Positions 52,862-61,565 of a DNA stretch of 64,000 bases are shown here, piece by piece. Source of the DNA: Modestobacter sp. VKM Ac-2984 (GTDB taxonomy: Bacteria; Actinomycetota; Actinomycetes; Mycobacteriales; Geodermatophilaceae); assembly GCF_026967985.1 (NCBI RefSeq), contig NZ_JAPVBJ010000002.1, forward strand, positions 352,349-416,348. Reading direction: 5' to 3'. The notes beneath the pieces are model-generated. The model ran no database searches, was not told the DNA's origin, and saw only the letters and a program-made list of their open reading frames with translations. The stretch's first letter is position 1, and each line of letters begins with the position of its first letter. A program made the translations under genes and the position numbers.

Positions 52862-54760
52862 GTGGACAACCTCGCTGTGCTGAGCCTGCTGGCTCTGCTC
52901 CCCATCATCGTGGTGGGGGTGCTGCTGGCCGGGCTGAGATGGCCGGCAAAACGCGCCATGCCCATCGGCTTCGTGGTGGTGGTCGTCATCGCCCTGTTCG
53001 TGTGGGAGATGAGCCCGACCGCGGTCGCCGCGTCAGCGGTCCAGGGGCTGCTGCTGGCCCTGACGCTGCTCTACATCGTCTTCGGCGCGCTGCTGCTGCT
53101 CGAGACCCTCACCAAGAGCGGTGCGATGGCGACCATCCGCGCCGGGTTCACCAGCATCAGCCCCGACCGCCGGGTGCAGGCGATCATCATCGGCTGGCTG
53201 TTCGGCAGCTTCATCGAGGGCGCGTCCGGCTTCGGGACCCCGGCCGCCGTCGTCGCCCCGCTGCTGCTGGCGCTGGGCTTCCCGGCCATGGCCGCGGTCA
53301 TGGTGGGCCTGATCATCCAGAGCACGCCGGTGAGCTTCGGCGCCGTCGGCACGCCCATCCTGGTCGGCGTCAGCGGCGGGCTGACCGGTGCGGACGCCGT
53401 CGAGGAGCGGACGGTGTTCCTCGGCATCGAGTTCCCCGAGTTCCTGGAGCGGATCGGCTTCCAGGTGGCCGCCATCCACGCCACCATCGGCACGCTCATC
53501 CCACTGATCCTCGCCTGCATGCTCTGCGGCTTCTTCGGTGAGCGGAAGCGGTTCGCCGACGGCCTGGCGATCTGGCCGTTCGCGCTGTTCGCCGCCTTCG
53601 CGATGACCGTGCCGTACGTGACCGTCGCCGCGGTGCTCGGGCCGGAGTTCCCGTCGCTGCTCGGCGGCCTGATCGGCCTGGTCATCGTGATGTTCGCGTC
53701 CAGCCGCGGCTTCCTGATGCCGAAGGAGATCTGGGACTTCCCGGCCCGGCAGCGGTGGGCGACCAACTGGATGGGCAACCTCTCCCCGGAGGACGAGAAG
53801 GACGTCGCGGGCAAGAAGATGAGCATCTGGCTGGCCTGGACGCCGTACGTCATCGTCGCCGTCCTGCTGGTGCTGAGCCGGACCATCGACCCGATCACCG
53901 AGTTCCTGACCACCGGCTGGCGGGTCGTCACCGTCGACGACATCTTCGGCACCGGCATCGCCCAGGCGCTGCAGATGGTCTACCTGCCCGGCTTCCTGTT
54001 CATCCTCACCTGCCTGATCACCTACGCCATCCACCGGATGCGGCCGGCCGACATCGCCGCGTCGTGGAAGGTGGCCGGGAGCCAGCTGGCCGGCGCGGCG
54101 GTGGCGCTGCTCTTCGCGCTGCCGCTGGTCCGGGTGTTCATCAACTCCGGGGCCGACTTCAACGAGTCCGGCCTGGCGTCGATGCCGCTGGTCCTGGCCG
54201 AGGGCGCCGCGTCCATCGCGGGCGACACCTGGCCGGCGTTCGCCCCGTGGATCGGCGCGCTCGGGGCGTTCGTCGCCGGCAGCAACACGGTGAGCAACCT
54301 GATGTTCTCGCTCTTCCAGTTCTCCACCGCGGTGGAGATCGGGGTGACCCCGGAGACCGTCGTCGCCACGCAGGCGGTCGGCGGCGCGGCCGGGAACATG
54401 ATCACGGTGCACAACATCGTGGCGGCGTCGGCCACCGTCGGCCTGATCGGGCGGGAGGGCGACCTGATCCGCAAGACCGTCCTGCCGACGATCTACTACT
54501 GCCTGATGGCCGGTGGCATCTCGCTGGTGCTGATCTACGGGTTCGGGGCCAACCTGAGCACGCTGTGGCTGGCCGTCCTGCTGGTCGCGGTCGCCGCGCT
54601 GATCATCGCGATGCGGCGGTCGCCCGGGAAGCCCAACAACGAGCTCGTCGACACGGCCGGGTCGCCCGCGGACAGCGCCACGACCGGCCGGGCACCCAGC
54701 GACGGCCGGGAGCACACGGACATGGTTCCCGACCCGAACCGGACCCCCGACAACCCCTGA
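52862..54760 (+). CDS. lldP: L-lactate permease
   Basis: Lactate:proton symporter of the LctP family, 632 residues with about thirteen membrane segments. Family signatures are [20 protein letters not shown] near residue 110, [16 protein letters not shown] near 157 and [20 protein letters not shown] near 475. [17 protein letters not shown] follows near 515. The GTG at 52862 has GAGAGG upstream; an in-frame GTG 18 codons earlier would add a hydrophilic, Arg-rich tail. The cytosolic C-terminal 50 residues are hydrophilic. No lactate dehydrogenase gene is adjacent. Followed by a strong terminator. Confidence 0.93.
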   Translation: MDNLAVLSLLALLPIIVVGVLLAGLRWPAKRAMPIGFVVVVVIALFVWEMSPTAVAASAVQGLLLALTLLYIVFGALLLLETLTKSGAMATIRAGFTSISPDRRVQAIIIGWLFGSFIEGASGFGTPAAVVAPLLLALGFPAMAAVMVGLIIQSTPVSFGAVGTPILVGVSGGLTGADAVEERTVFLGIEFPEFLERIGFQVAAIHATIGTLIPLILACMLCGFFGERKRFADGLAIWPFALFAAFAMTVPYVTVAAVLGPEFPSLLGGLIGLVIVMFASSRGFLMPKEIWDFPARQRWATNWMGNLSPEDEKDVAGKKMSIWLAWTPYVIVAVLLVLSRTIDPITEFLTTGWRVVTVDDIFGTGIAQALQMVYLPGFLFILTCLITYAIHRMRPADIAASWKVAGSQLAGAAVALLFALPLVRVFINSGADFNESGLASMPLVLAEGAASIAGDTWPAFAPWIGALGAFVAGSNTVSNLMFSLFQFSTAVEIGVTPETVVATQAVGGAAGNMITVHNIVAASATVGLIGREGDLIRKTVLPTIYYCLMAGGISLVLIYGFGANLSTLWLAVLLVAVAALIIAMRRSPGKPNNELVDTAGSPADSATTGRAPSDGREHTDMVPDPNRTPDNP

Positions 54761-54769
54761 CCCGGCCGG

Positions 54770-54796
54770 CACCCCGCCCCCTGCCGGGGCGGGGTG
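54770..54796. terminator. Bidirectional terminator between lldP and the DUF3224 gene
   Basis: CACCCCGCCCC and its complement form an 11-bp stem with a 5-base loop. It starts 10 bases past the lldP stop and abuts the convergent DUF3224 stop. Confidence 0.75.
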
Positions 54797-55201
54797 TCAG
54801 TCGGGCAGGACGACGTCCAGGGTGAGCAGCTCGTGGGCGACCGTCCCCGTACCGATCAGACCGGCCAGCGCGGCGGTGCCGGAACCGGCGACCACCCGGG
54901 CCCACTGGGTGGTCTCCACGCCCTCGCCCATGGCGGCGCCGTGCTCCAGCACGAAGCTGCCCCGCCGTCCGGCCAGGGCGCCGGTGATCCGCTCCTGCGC
55001 CACGTAGGACGCGCCGCGCTCGCCCTGGGTGGTGAGCGCATGTCCGGTGGCCGAGCCGGTCAGGTCCTCGCCCTCGTAGGTCTTCGCGAGCACCACCCGC
55101 CCGGTGGCCGGCGCACCGGGCTCGGCGGACTCCGGGTCACCGACCGCGTCCCAGGTGTCGATGGTGAACGGCGCGGTCAGGTGCAGGTCCATGCCCGGCA
55201 T
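54797..55201 (-). CDS. DUF3224 family protein
   Basis: Small beta-barrel-type protein of about 134 residues. LTAPFTIDTWDAVGDPE, the middle VVLAKTYEGEDLTGSATGHAL and YVAQERITGALAGRRGSFVLEH are characteristic of DUF3224, an allene-oxide-cyclase-like fold of unknown role. The start is uncertain: ATG 55201 has GGGGG 5 bases upstream, but ATG 55192 and ATG 55213 are in the same frame. It is divergent from a flavin monooxygenase gene. Confidence 0.83.
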   Translation of the reverse strand: MPGMDLHLTAPFTIDTWDAVGDPESAEPGAPATGRVVLAKTYEGEDLTGSATGHALTTQGERGASYVAQERITGALAGRRGSFVLEHGAAMGEGVETTQWARVVAGSGTAALAGLIGTGTVAHELLTLDVVLPD

Positions 55202-55257
55202 CCTGGCCCCCATCCCGCCGACTGTCCCGGGATCAGGCCACGGGCAGACTCATCGCC

Positions 55258-56661
55258 GTGACGGTGGTGGTGGTCGGTGCCGGGCCGGTCGGGGTGACGG
55301 CGGCGCTGCTGCTGGCCCGCCGGGGCGTCGACGTCCTGGTGCTGGACCGGCACCCGGCCGCCTATCCGCAGCCGCGGGCGGTGCACCTGGACGACGAGTC
55401 GCTGCGGGTGCTGCAGGCCGCCGGTGTGGCCGAGGCGTTCGCCGCGGTCAGCCGGCCGATGGCCGGGCTCCGCCTGCTGGACGGGGAGCACCGCACGCTC
55501 GTGGAGTTCGGGCGCGGGGACGGCGAGCACGGCTGGCCGCAGGCGTCGATGTTCAGCCAGCCGGACCTGGAGGCGGTCCTGCGCGACGCACTGGCCGCCG
55601 AGCCCCGGGCCGAGCTGCGCGGCGGGGTCGAGGTGTTGCACGTGGAACAAGCCGGACCTGTGCGTCTCACCGTCCGCGACCGGGCCACCGGCGTCGAGGA
55701 GGAGCTGGTCGCCGACGCCGTGCTGGGCTGCGACGGGGCGAACAGCACGGTGCGCCGGCTGATCGGGTCGTGGATGCACGACCTCGGTCCCGCCGAGCGC
55801 TGGCTGGTGGTCGACCTGGCCGCCGATGCCCCGCTGGACGTCTGGCCCGGCGTGCAGCAGGTCTGCGACGCGGTGCGCCCGGCCACGTTCATGCCGATCG
55901 CCGGCGACCGCTACCGCGCCGAGTTCCGGCTGGCGGCGGGGGAGTCCGCCGCCGAGTTCGACCTCCCGGCGCAGCTCGGCCGGTTCGGCGCGCAGGGGTG
56001 CACCGTCGTCCGCACCGCGGAGTACACCTACGCCGCTCAGGTGACCGACCGCTGGCGGGACCGGCGGGTGCTGCTCTGCGGCGACGCCGCCCACCTGACC
56101 CCGCCGTTCATCGGCCAGGGTCTCGGCCTGGGCCTGCGCGACGTGCACCAGCTCGCCTGGAAGCTGGCGGCGGTGCTCGACGGCGCGGACGACGCGCTGC
56201 TGGAGACCCACCAGGCCGAGCGGGCACCGCACGCGCGGGCGCTGATCCGGGTCGCGGTGCTGCTCGGCCGGCTGATGACCGGCGGGGGCGACCGGGCGGC
56301 ACTGGTGCGCCGGGCGGTGCTGACCGGGGTGCGCCGGCTGCCGCGGCTGGCCGCCTTCGCCGCCGCCAGCCGGACGCCGCCGCTGCGTCGCGGCCCGCTG
56401 GTGCGTCGGCCTCTCCTCGCGCCCGGCTCGCCGGTCGGGTCGCTCCTGCCGCAGCCCCCGGTCGCGGGCGCCCAGCGGCTGGACGAGCTGCTCGGGGACG
56501 GCTGGGCAGTGCTCAGCACCGGCGGGCCGGTGCCCGCGGACTGGCCGGGTCCCGTGGTGCGGGCCGACCAGCTCGGCTCGCCGGAGCTGGTCGGCTGGCT
56601 CGGCGGCCGTTCGGTGCTGGTGCGCCCGGACCGGATCGTGGCCGCCGCCGCCCGCGGCTAG
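55258..56661 (+). CDS. FAD-dependent aromatic monooxygenase (MhpA/PheA-type)
   Basis: Class A flavoprotein hydroxylase of 467 residues. It has the dinucleotide fold VVVGAGPVGVTAALLLARRG at the N-terminus, DGANSTVRRLIG near residue 160, and the second FAD motif LLCGDAAHLTPPFIGQGLGL near 275. The closest look is to 3-(3-hydroxyphenyl)propionate hydroxylases, but no ring-cleavage genes adjoin, so the substrate is open. GTG start. It precedes the class V aminotransferase gene by 9 bases, suggesting an operon. A perfect parS-pattern 16-mer lies inside the gene at 55634. Confidence 0.9.
   Translation: MTVVVVGAGPVGVTAALLLARRGVDVLVLDRHPAAYPQPRAVHLDDESLRVLQAAGVAEAFAAVSRPMAGLRLLDGEHRTLVEFGRGDGEHGWPQASMFSQPDLEAVLRDALAAEPRAELRGGVEVLHVEQAGPVRLTVRDRATGVEEELVADAVLGCDGANSTVRRLIGSWMHDLGPAERWLVVDLAADAPLDVWPGVQQVCDAVRPATFMPIAGDRYRAEFRLAAGESAAEFDLPAQLGRFGAQGCTVVRTAEYTYAAQVTDRWRDRRVLLCGDAAHLTPPFIGQGLGLGLRDVHQLAWKLAAVLDGADDALLETHQAERAPHARALIRVAVLLGRLMTGGGDRAALVRRAVLTGVRRLPRLAAFAAASRTPPLRRGPLVRRPLLAPGSPVGSLLPQPPVAGAQRLDELLGDGWAVLSTGGPVPADWPGPVVRADQLGSPELVGWLGGRSVLVRPDRIVAAAARG
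55634..55649. promoter_or_regulatory. parS-pattern site within the monooxygenase gene
   Basis: TGTTGCACGTGGAACA fits the degenerate bacterial parS pattern TGTTNCACGTGNAACA at every defined position. It is intragenic, as many chromosomal parS sites are. ParB binding is inferred from sequence alone. Confidence 0.5.
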
Positions 56662-56670
56662 CGTGACCGG

Positions 56671-57873
56671 GTGAGCTTCGACGTCGCAGCACTCCGCGCC
56701 CACTTCCCCGCCCTCACCGACGGGGCCGCGCACTTCGACGGCCCGGGCGGCTCGCAGACGCCGGACGTCGTCGCGCAGGCGGTCGCGGCCGCCATGACCC
56801 AGCCGATGGCCAACCGCGGCTCGGTCACCCAGGCCGAGCGCAACGCCGACGCGGTGGTGCGGGAGGCCCGCCAGGCGGTGGCCGACCTGACTGGTGGCGA
56901 TCCCGGCGGCGTCGTCTTCGGGCGCAGCGCCACCGCGCTGACCTACGACCTGTCCCGGGTGCTGTCCGCCGGCTGGGGGCCCGGTGACGAGGTGGTGGTG
57001 ACCCGGCTGGACCACGACGCGAACATCCGCCCTTGGGTGCAGGCCGCCGAGGCCCGCGGCGCCACCGTGCGCTGGGCCGACTTCGACCCCGCCACCGGAG
57101 AGCTCGACCCCGCGACCGTCGGGGCGCTGCTGTCCGACCGCACCCGGCTGGTCGCCGTCACCGGCGCCTCCAACCTGATCGGCACCCGGCCCGACGTCGC
57201 CGCGATCGCCGCGCTGGCGCACGAGGTCGGGGCGCTGACCTGGGTGGACGGCGTGCACCTGACCGCGCACGCGCCGGTCGACGTCACCGCGCTGGGTGCG
57301 GACTTCCTCGTCTGCTCGCCCTACAAGTTCCTCGGCCCGCACTGCGGCTGCCTGGTCGCCGCGCCGGAGCTGCTGGAGACGCTGCACCCGGACAAGCTGC
57401 TGCCCTCCAGCAACGCCGTCCCGGAGCGGTTCGAGCTGGGCACGCTGCCCTACGAGCTGCTGGCCGGCACGACGGCGGCGATCGACCTGCTCGCCGCCCA
57501 GGCCGGCCCCGAGGGCGACCGCCGCAGCCGGCTGGTCGCCGCGATGGCCGCCGTCGAGCAGCACGAGGACGTGCTGCGGGAGCGGATCGAGGACGGCGTC
57601 CGGGCGCTGCCCGGGGTGACGCTGTGGTCCCGGGCGGCCCGGCGCACCCCGACCCTGCTGCTGACCTTCGCCGGCCGCGAGGCGGCCGAGGCCTACCGCT
57701 TCCTGGCCGAACGCGGCGTCAACGCCCCGGCCGGCTCGTTCTACGCGCTCGAGGCCAGCCGCCACCTGGGGCTGGGCGACACCGGTGGTCTGCGGGTCGG
57801 GCTCGCCCCGTACAGCGACGACGCCGACATCGACCGGCTGCTCGCCGCGCTGCAGGAGTTCACCGCGGGCTGA
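56671..57873 (+). CDS. Cysteine desulfurase-like class V PLP enzyme
   Basis: PLP enzyme of 400 residues in the cysteine-desulfurase-like branch of class V aminotransferases. The cofactor lysine is in CSPYKFLGPHCG near residue 213, the PLP-contact segment GVVFGRSATALTYDLSRVLS near 80 and the Asp/His region WVDGVHLTAHAPVDVTALGA near 192. The catalytic Cys loop of true SufS/IscS enzymes is not evident in the C-terminal third. Desulfurase, selenocysteine lyase or another lyase activity are all possible. It is probably co-transcribed with the monooxygenase. Confidence 0.87.
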   Translation: MSFDVAALRAHFPALTDGAAHFDGPGGSQTPDVVAQAVAAAMTQPMANRGSVTQAERNADAVVREARQAVADLTGGDPGGVVFGRSATALTYDLSRVLSAGWGPGDEVVVTRLDHDANIRPWVQAAEARGATVRWADFDPATGELDPATVGALLSDRTRLVAVTGASNLIGTRPDVAAIAALAHEVGALTWVDGVHLTAHAPVDVTALGADFLVCSPYKFLGPHCGCLVAAPELLETLHPDKLLPSSNAVPERFELGTLPYELLAGTTAAIDLLAAQAGPEGDRRSRLVAAMAAVEQHEDVLRERIEDGVRALPGVTLWSRAARRTPTLLLTFAGREAAEAYRFLAERGVNAPAGSFYALEASRHLGLGDTGGLRVGLAPYSDDADIDRLLAALQEFTAG

Positions 57874-57880
57874 CGCCCGT

Positions 57881-58345
57881 TCAGCCGGCTTCGGCGATCC
57901 GCTTGATCGCGGCCAACGTCGCCGGGATGCTCTCGTGGGCCGAGCGGGTGCGGTCCTCGATCTGCGCCTGCGCGTCGGCGCCGTACCGCTCGGCGAAGAA
58001 GTGCTGGCCGGCGGGGAGGAACTCCCAGGACTCGGTCAGCCGGGTGCCGCCCTCGACCGGCTCCATGGTGAAGCCCCACCGGACCAGCTTCCCGCCGACC
58101 AGGAACGCGAACTCCTGACCCGGCTCGGCGGCGACCACCTGGCTGCGGGTCTCCCAGGTGCGCCCAGGCACCTCGTTGCGCCCGGTGAACCAGGCGCCCA
58201 CCTGCGCCGAGTGCCCCTCGTCCCACCAGCAGGACGTGCAGATGGGGCTCCACTCGCCGGTCCGGGTCACGTCGGACACGAGGTCGTAGACCACCTCCGG
58301 GGACGAGCGGACGACGACGGAGTCGGCATGGGTGAGGCTGTCCAT
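57881..58345 (-). CDS. SRPBCC (START/polyketide cyclase-like) protein
   Basis: Helix-grip protein of 154 residues with DSVVVRSSPEVVYDLVSDVT at the N-terminus, GEWSPICTSCWWDEG near residue 33 and a C-terminal helix HESIPATLAAIKRIAE. Such proteins bind hydrophobic ligands or act as polyketide cyclase-like enzymes; the ligand is unknown. The ATG at 58345 aligns with family starts. It is convergent with the PLP enzyme gene, with seven bases between the stops. Confidence 0.87.
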   Translation of the reverse strand: MDSLTHADSVVVRSSPEVVYDLVSDVTRTGEWSPICTSCWWDEGHSAQVGAWFTGRNEVPGRTWETRSQVVAAEPGQEFAFLVGGKLVRWGFTMEPVEGGTRLTESWEFLPAGQHFFAERYGADAQAQIEDRTRSAHESIPATLAAIKRIAEAG

Positions 58346-58529
58346 CCGGGCATCCTCGCAGCGGCCGGCCAGTGGGCCGACGCGGGTCGGCGGACGAGGC
58401 GCAGACCCGTCGGCGAACGGACGGGTGCATCCGAGACCGGCGGGTACCGGGATGACCACGCAGACCGGGGTGGTCGCCCTCCTCGGTCACCGACCGCGTC
58501 CGCACGCTGCCGATCCGAGGAGCCCCACG

Positions 58530-59081
58530 ATGGCCCGCAACACCCTGTCCCGTTCCCTGCACGACGTCGGCCTCGCCGCCTGGTTCGGCGGCACGCTCGC
58601 CAACGCCGTGGCGCTGAACCCGGCCTCCGGCGAGGCGGGCAGCGCCCGCGGCACCGGCGCCGTGGCCAACGCCGGCTGGGACCGGTGGACGCCGGTCAAC
58701 GCCGCCGCCATCGGGGCGCACCTGATCGGCAGCATCGGCCAGCTGCAGGCCAACAAGCGGCGGGTCGCCGAGCAGCAGGGCGTGCGCGCCATGTCGACGG
58801 CGAAGACCGTGCTCACGGCGGCCGCGCTGGGCGTCACCGCCTACAGCCGGCTGCTCGGCAAGGTCGTCGACCAGGGCGGCGCCACCCCGTCCCGGCGCGC
58901 CACCAAGCCCTCCAAGCGGGCCCGGGGCGAGATCGCGGCCGCCCAGGAGCGGCTCGACCAGCTGCAGTGGGTCGTGCCGGCGCTCACCGGCGCCCTCGTC
59001 GTCGTCAGCTCCTACGCGGGTGAGCAGCAGCGCCCGTCGGAGGTGCTGCGCGGCATCACCGCGACCAGCTCCACCGTCTGA
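58530..59081 (+). CDS. Conserved hypothetical membrane-associated protein
   Basis: Protein of 183 residues. The first two thirds contain three moderately hydrophobic stretches (about 12-32, 56-72 and 90-110); then comes a basic linker (TPSRRATKPSKRARGE) and a hydrophobic C-terminal segment LQWVVPALTGALVVVSSYAG near residue 152. It looks like an actinobacterial membrane protein; I do not recognise the family. The ATG has GAGGAG 7 bases upstream. A hairpin follows. Confidence 0.7.
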   Translation: MARNTLSRSLHDVGLAAWFGGTLANAVALNPASGEAGSARGTGAVANAGWDRWTPVNAAAIGAHLIGSIGQLQANKRRVAEQQGVRAMSTAKTVLTAAALGVTAYSRLLGKVVDQGGATPSRRATKPSKRARGEIAAAQERLDQLQWVVPALTGALVVVSSYAGEQQRPSEVLRGITATSSTV

Positions 59082-59096
59082 GCCGACCGGCCCGTG

Positions 59097-59132
59097 ACCG
59101 ACCCGGCCCCGCAGGTCGCGGGACGGGTCGGT
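59097..59132. terminator. Possible terminator between the hypothetical gene and mftR
   Basis: ACCGACCCG and CGGGTCGGT form a 9-bp stem with an 18-base loop between the converging genes. Confidence 0.45.
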
Positions 59133-59141
59133 GGCGGCCGG

Positions 59142-59744
59142 TCAGCGCAGGCTGGGGAAGCCGGCGGCCAGCTCGTCGAAGGCCTGGTGCAGTGCGGCGC
59201 CCAGGGTGATCCGGCCGTCGGCCAGCCACAGCTCGAACGCCGTCGTCGCCGCGGCCCGGGTGCTGGTCGCGACCAGCCGCGGCACCAGTGCGTCCGGCGC
59301 CACGCCGGTCCGCCGCGCCACGTGTGCGGCGACGACCCGGTCGACGTCGGCGTAGCGCACCTGGGAGTGCGCCAGCAGCGCCGGTTCGGTCAGGATCAGC
59401 CGCATCCGCTGGCGCAGCATCGGCAGGTCGGCCTCGGCGTAGTCGTTGACCTCGACGTAGGCGGCGGAGACCGAGGCGAGCACCGGCTGGTCGGCCGCAG
59501 CGGCGGCGAGCATCCCCTCCAGCCGGACGACGTGGCCGTCGAACTGGCCCCAGACCGCGTCGGCCTTGGTGCCGCAGTGGCGGAAGAAGGTGCGCCGGCT
59601 GATCCCGGCGGCGTCGGCCACCTCGTCGATGGTCACCGCCTCGAACCCCTGCGCGGTGAACAGGTCGAGGGCAGCCTGCTCGATCCGGGCGCGGGTCTCC
59701 TCGCGGGCGTCGGCCGCGACCATCGTCTCGGTCACGGTCCCCAT
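59142..59744 (-). CDS. mftR: Mycofactocin system TetR regulator MftR
   Basis: TetR-type regulator of 200 residues. The N-terminal helix-turn-helix lies at about 14-55 (RARIEQAALDLFTAQGFEAV, then ISRRTFFRHCGTKADAVWG). The FRHCGTKAD turn and the divergent position next to mftA identify it as MftR. The C-terminal ligand domain in known MftR proteins responds to acyl-CoAs. The ATG at 59744 has GGGGCAGG upstream and fits family length. The 125-base divergent region holds a palindrome that may be its operator. Confidence 0.88.
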   Translation of the reverse strand: MGTVTETMVAADAREETRARIEQAALDLFTAQGFEAVTIDEVADAAGISRRTFFRHCGTKADAVWGQFDGHVVRLEGMLAAAAADQPVLASVSAAYVEVNDYAEADLPMLRQRMRLILTEPALLAHSQVRYADVDRVVAAHVARRTGVAPDALVPRLVATSTRAAATTAFELWLADGRITLGAALHQAFDELAAGFPSLR

Positions 59745-59798
59745 CCTGCCCCCAGGTGGAGCGGTGACCGCCCGGCGCCGCGCTCCCGGTCGCAGCGC

Positions 59799-59828
59799 TT
59801 GCTCGTGGCACTGGGTGTCACCTACGGT
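59799..59828 (+). promoter_or_regulatory. Candidate mftA promoter
   Basis: TTGCTC, an 18-base spacer and TACGGT form a plausible sigma-70-type promoter about 40 bases before the mftA GTG. The spacer contains GTGTCAC-type symmetry. Confidence 0.4.
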
Positions 59829-59833
59829 CTGCC

Positions 59834-59851
59834 GGGTCAGGTCCGTGACCC
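59834..59851 (+). promoter_or_regulatory. Candidate MftR operator
   Basis: GGGTCA-GGTCCG-TGACCC is an inverted repeat placed just downstream of the predicted mftA start point. A TetR-type repressor bound there would block transcription. Binding by MftR is inference. Confidence 0.4.
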
Positions 59852-59869
59852 AGTTCACCCGGAGGCACC

Positions 59870-59989
59870 GTGCCCGAGACGACGCAGGACGAGCTCACCG
59901 TCGAGACCCCCGCAGCCGCCGAGGAGGTGCTCGTCGAGGAGTCCCTCGTGGAGGAGGTCTCCATCGACGGCATGTGCGGCGTCTACTGA
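59870..59989 (+). CDS. mftA: Mycofactocin precursor peptide MftA
   Basis: Precursor peptide of 39 residues. The N-terminal part is acidic (several Glu-Glu-Val repeats) and is followed by the invariant C-terminus IDGMCGVY. The last Val-Tyr is decarboxylated and cross-linked by MftC, then released and converted to the redox cofactor mycofactocin (established for the family). The GTG has GGAGG 4 bases upstream. The peptide falls below usual gene-calling lengths. mftB starts 10 bases after the stop. Confidence 0.93.
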   Translation: MPETTQDELTVETPAAAEEVLVEESLVEEVSIDGMCGVY

Positions 59990-59999
59990 TCCCCGCCCG

Positions 60000-60311
60000 A
60001 TGACCTCACCGGCTCCGGCCCCAGTGGCGATCGACCCAGCGGTGTTCGACCCGGAGCTGCCCTGGCAGCGCGCGCGGTCGGTGGCGCTGCGGCCGGAGCC
60101 CTTCGGGGCGCTGGTCTACCACTTCGGCACCCGGAAGCTGTCCTTCCTGAAGTCGAAGACGCTGGTCCGGGTCGTGGAGACCCTCGCCGACCACCCCACC
60201 GCCACGGCCGCCCTCCTCGCGTTCGAGGTGCCGGAGCCCCAGCGCGCCAGCTACGTCAAGGCGCTGGCCGACCTGGCCCGTTCCCAGATGATCGAGAGGC
60301 GTTCAGCATGA
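60000..60311 (+). CDS. mftB: Mycofactocin precursor chaperone MftB
   Basis: PqqD-like peptide-binding protein of 103 residues that presents MftA to MftC. RSVALRPEPFGALVYHFGTRK near residue 26 and LSFLKSKTLVRVVETLADHP are characteristic of MftB. It ends with YVKALADLARSQMIERR. The ATG is ten bases after mftA, and the stop overlaps the mftC start (ATGA), so the three genes are translationally linked. Confidence 0.92.
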   Translation: MTSPAPAPVAIDPAVFDPELPWQRARSVALRPEPFGALVYHFGTRKLSFLKSKTLVRVVETLADHPTATAALLAFEVPEPQRASYVKALADLARSQMIERRSA

Positions 60312-61537
60312 CCGCCGTCCTCCCCTCCCGCCCCGCCGAGCGCCCCACCGGCGGGCGGCTCATCGACCAGTTCGAGTACGGCCTGGACGCCCCGATCTGC
60401 CTCACCTGGGAGCTCACCTACGCCTGCAACCTGGCGTGCGTGCACTGCCTGTCCTCCTCGGGACGGCGCGACCCGCGCGAGCTGTCCACCGCCGAGGCGG
60501 AGGCGGTGATCGACGAGCTGCAGCGGATGCAGGTCTTCTACGTCAACGTCGGCGGCGGCGAGCCCACGGTGCGGCCGGACTTCTGGCACCTGCTGGACTA
60601 CGCCATCGGGCACGACGTCGGGGTGAAGTTCTCCACCAACGGCGTCAAGCTGGACAAGGCCCGGGCCGCGCAGCTGGCCCGCACCGACTACGTCGACGTG
60701 CAGATCTCCCTGGACGGCGCCACCGCCGAGGTCAACGACCGGGTCCGCGGCACCGGCTCGTTCGCCACCGCCACGAAGGCGCTGGAGAACCTGGCCGAGG
60801 CGGGGATGAAGGACTTCAAGGTCTCCGTCGTCGTCACCCGGGAGAACGCCGGGCAACTGGACGAGTTCAAGGCGCTCACCGACTCCTACGGCGCCCAGCT
60901 GCGGATCACCCGGTTGCGGCCCTCGGGCCGCGGGGCCGACGTCTGGGAGCAGCTGCACCCCACGATGGCCCAGCAGAAGGACCTCTACTCCTGGCTGCTG
61001 GCCAACGGCGACAACGTGCTCACCGGCGACTCGTTCTTCCACCTGTCCGCGTTCGGCGAGGCCCTGCCGGGGCTGAACCTGTGCGGCGCGGGCCGGGTCG
61101 TCTGCCTGATCGACCCGGTCGGGGACGTCTACGCCTGCCCGTTCGCCATCCACGAGAACTTCCTGGCCGGCAACGTGCGCTCCCCCGGCGGTTTCCAGCA
61201 GGTGTGGCAGAACAGCGAGCTCTTCGCCGACCTGCGCAACCCGCAGACCGGCGGCGCCTGCACCAAGTGCCAGCACTTCGACTCCTGCCGCGGCGGGTGC
61301 ATGGCGGCGAAGTTCTTCACCGGCCTCCCGCTGGACGGGCCCGACCCCGAGTGCGTGCAGGGCTACGGGGAGAGCGCGCTGGCCGCCCGCGACACCGAGC
61401 TGGTCACGCCCCGCAGCCACCTCGACCACTCGCACACCGGCCCGGTGCGCGGTCAGCCCACGCTGCTGGGCATGCCCGCGATCCCGCCCGCCAAGATCTG
61501 CGACGAGTCGCCGCTGGCCGGGCTGCAGCTCGGCTGA
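60308..61537 (+). CDS. mftC: Mycofactocin radical SAM maturase MftC
   Basis: Radical SAM/SPASM enzyme of 409 residues that oxidatively decarboxylates the MftA C-terminal Tyr and forms the Val-Tyr cross-link. The SAM-cluster site is YACNLACVHC near residue 37, followed by VNVGGGEPTVRPDF near 78. The C-terminal SPASM domain has CGAGRVVCLIDPVGDVYACP near 258, then CTKCQHFDSCRGGC, holding two auxiliary Fe-S clusters. Overlap with mftB ensures coupling. mftD is not found next to it, unlike in canonical loci. Confidence 0.94.
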   Translation: MTAVLPSRPAERPTGGRLIDQFEYGLDAPICLTWELTYACNLACVHCLSSSGRRDPRELSTAEAEAVIDELQRMQVFYVNVGGGEPTVRPDFWHLLDYAIGHDVGVKFSTNGVKLDKARAAQLARTDYVDVQISLDGATAEVNDRVRGTGSFATATKALENLAEAGMKDFKVSVVVTRENAGQLDEFKALTDSYGAQLRITRLRPSGRGADVWEQLHPTMAQQKDLYSWLLANGDNVLTGDSFFHLSAFGEALPGLNLCGAGRVVCLIDPVGDVYACPFAIHENFLAGNVRSPGGFQQVWQNSELFADLRNPQTGGACTKCQHFDSCRGGCMAAKFFTGLPLDGPDPECVQGYGESALAARDTELVTPRSHLDHSHTGPVRGQPTLLGMPAIPPAKICDESPLAGLQLG

Positions 61538-61543
61538 CCGCAC

Positions 61544-61559
61544 CGCCCCGGCCGGGGCG
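61544..61559. terminator. Palindrome at the mftC 3' end
   Basis: CGCCCCGG and its complement abut with no spacer seven bases past the mftC stop. As a hairpin it would end both mftC and the convergent small gene. Confidence 0.5.
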
Positions 61560-61565
61560 CCGAGC

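Noticed and set aside
52862-54760. Lactate permease considered part of the mycofactocin operon
   Set aside because: It has its own terminator and is separated from mftA by several genes on both strands. Proximity only.
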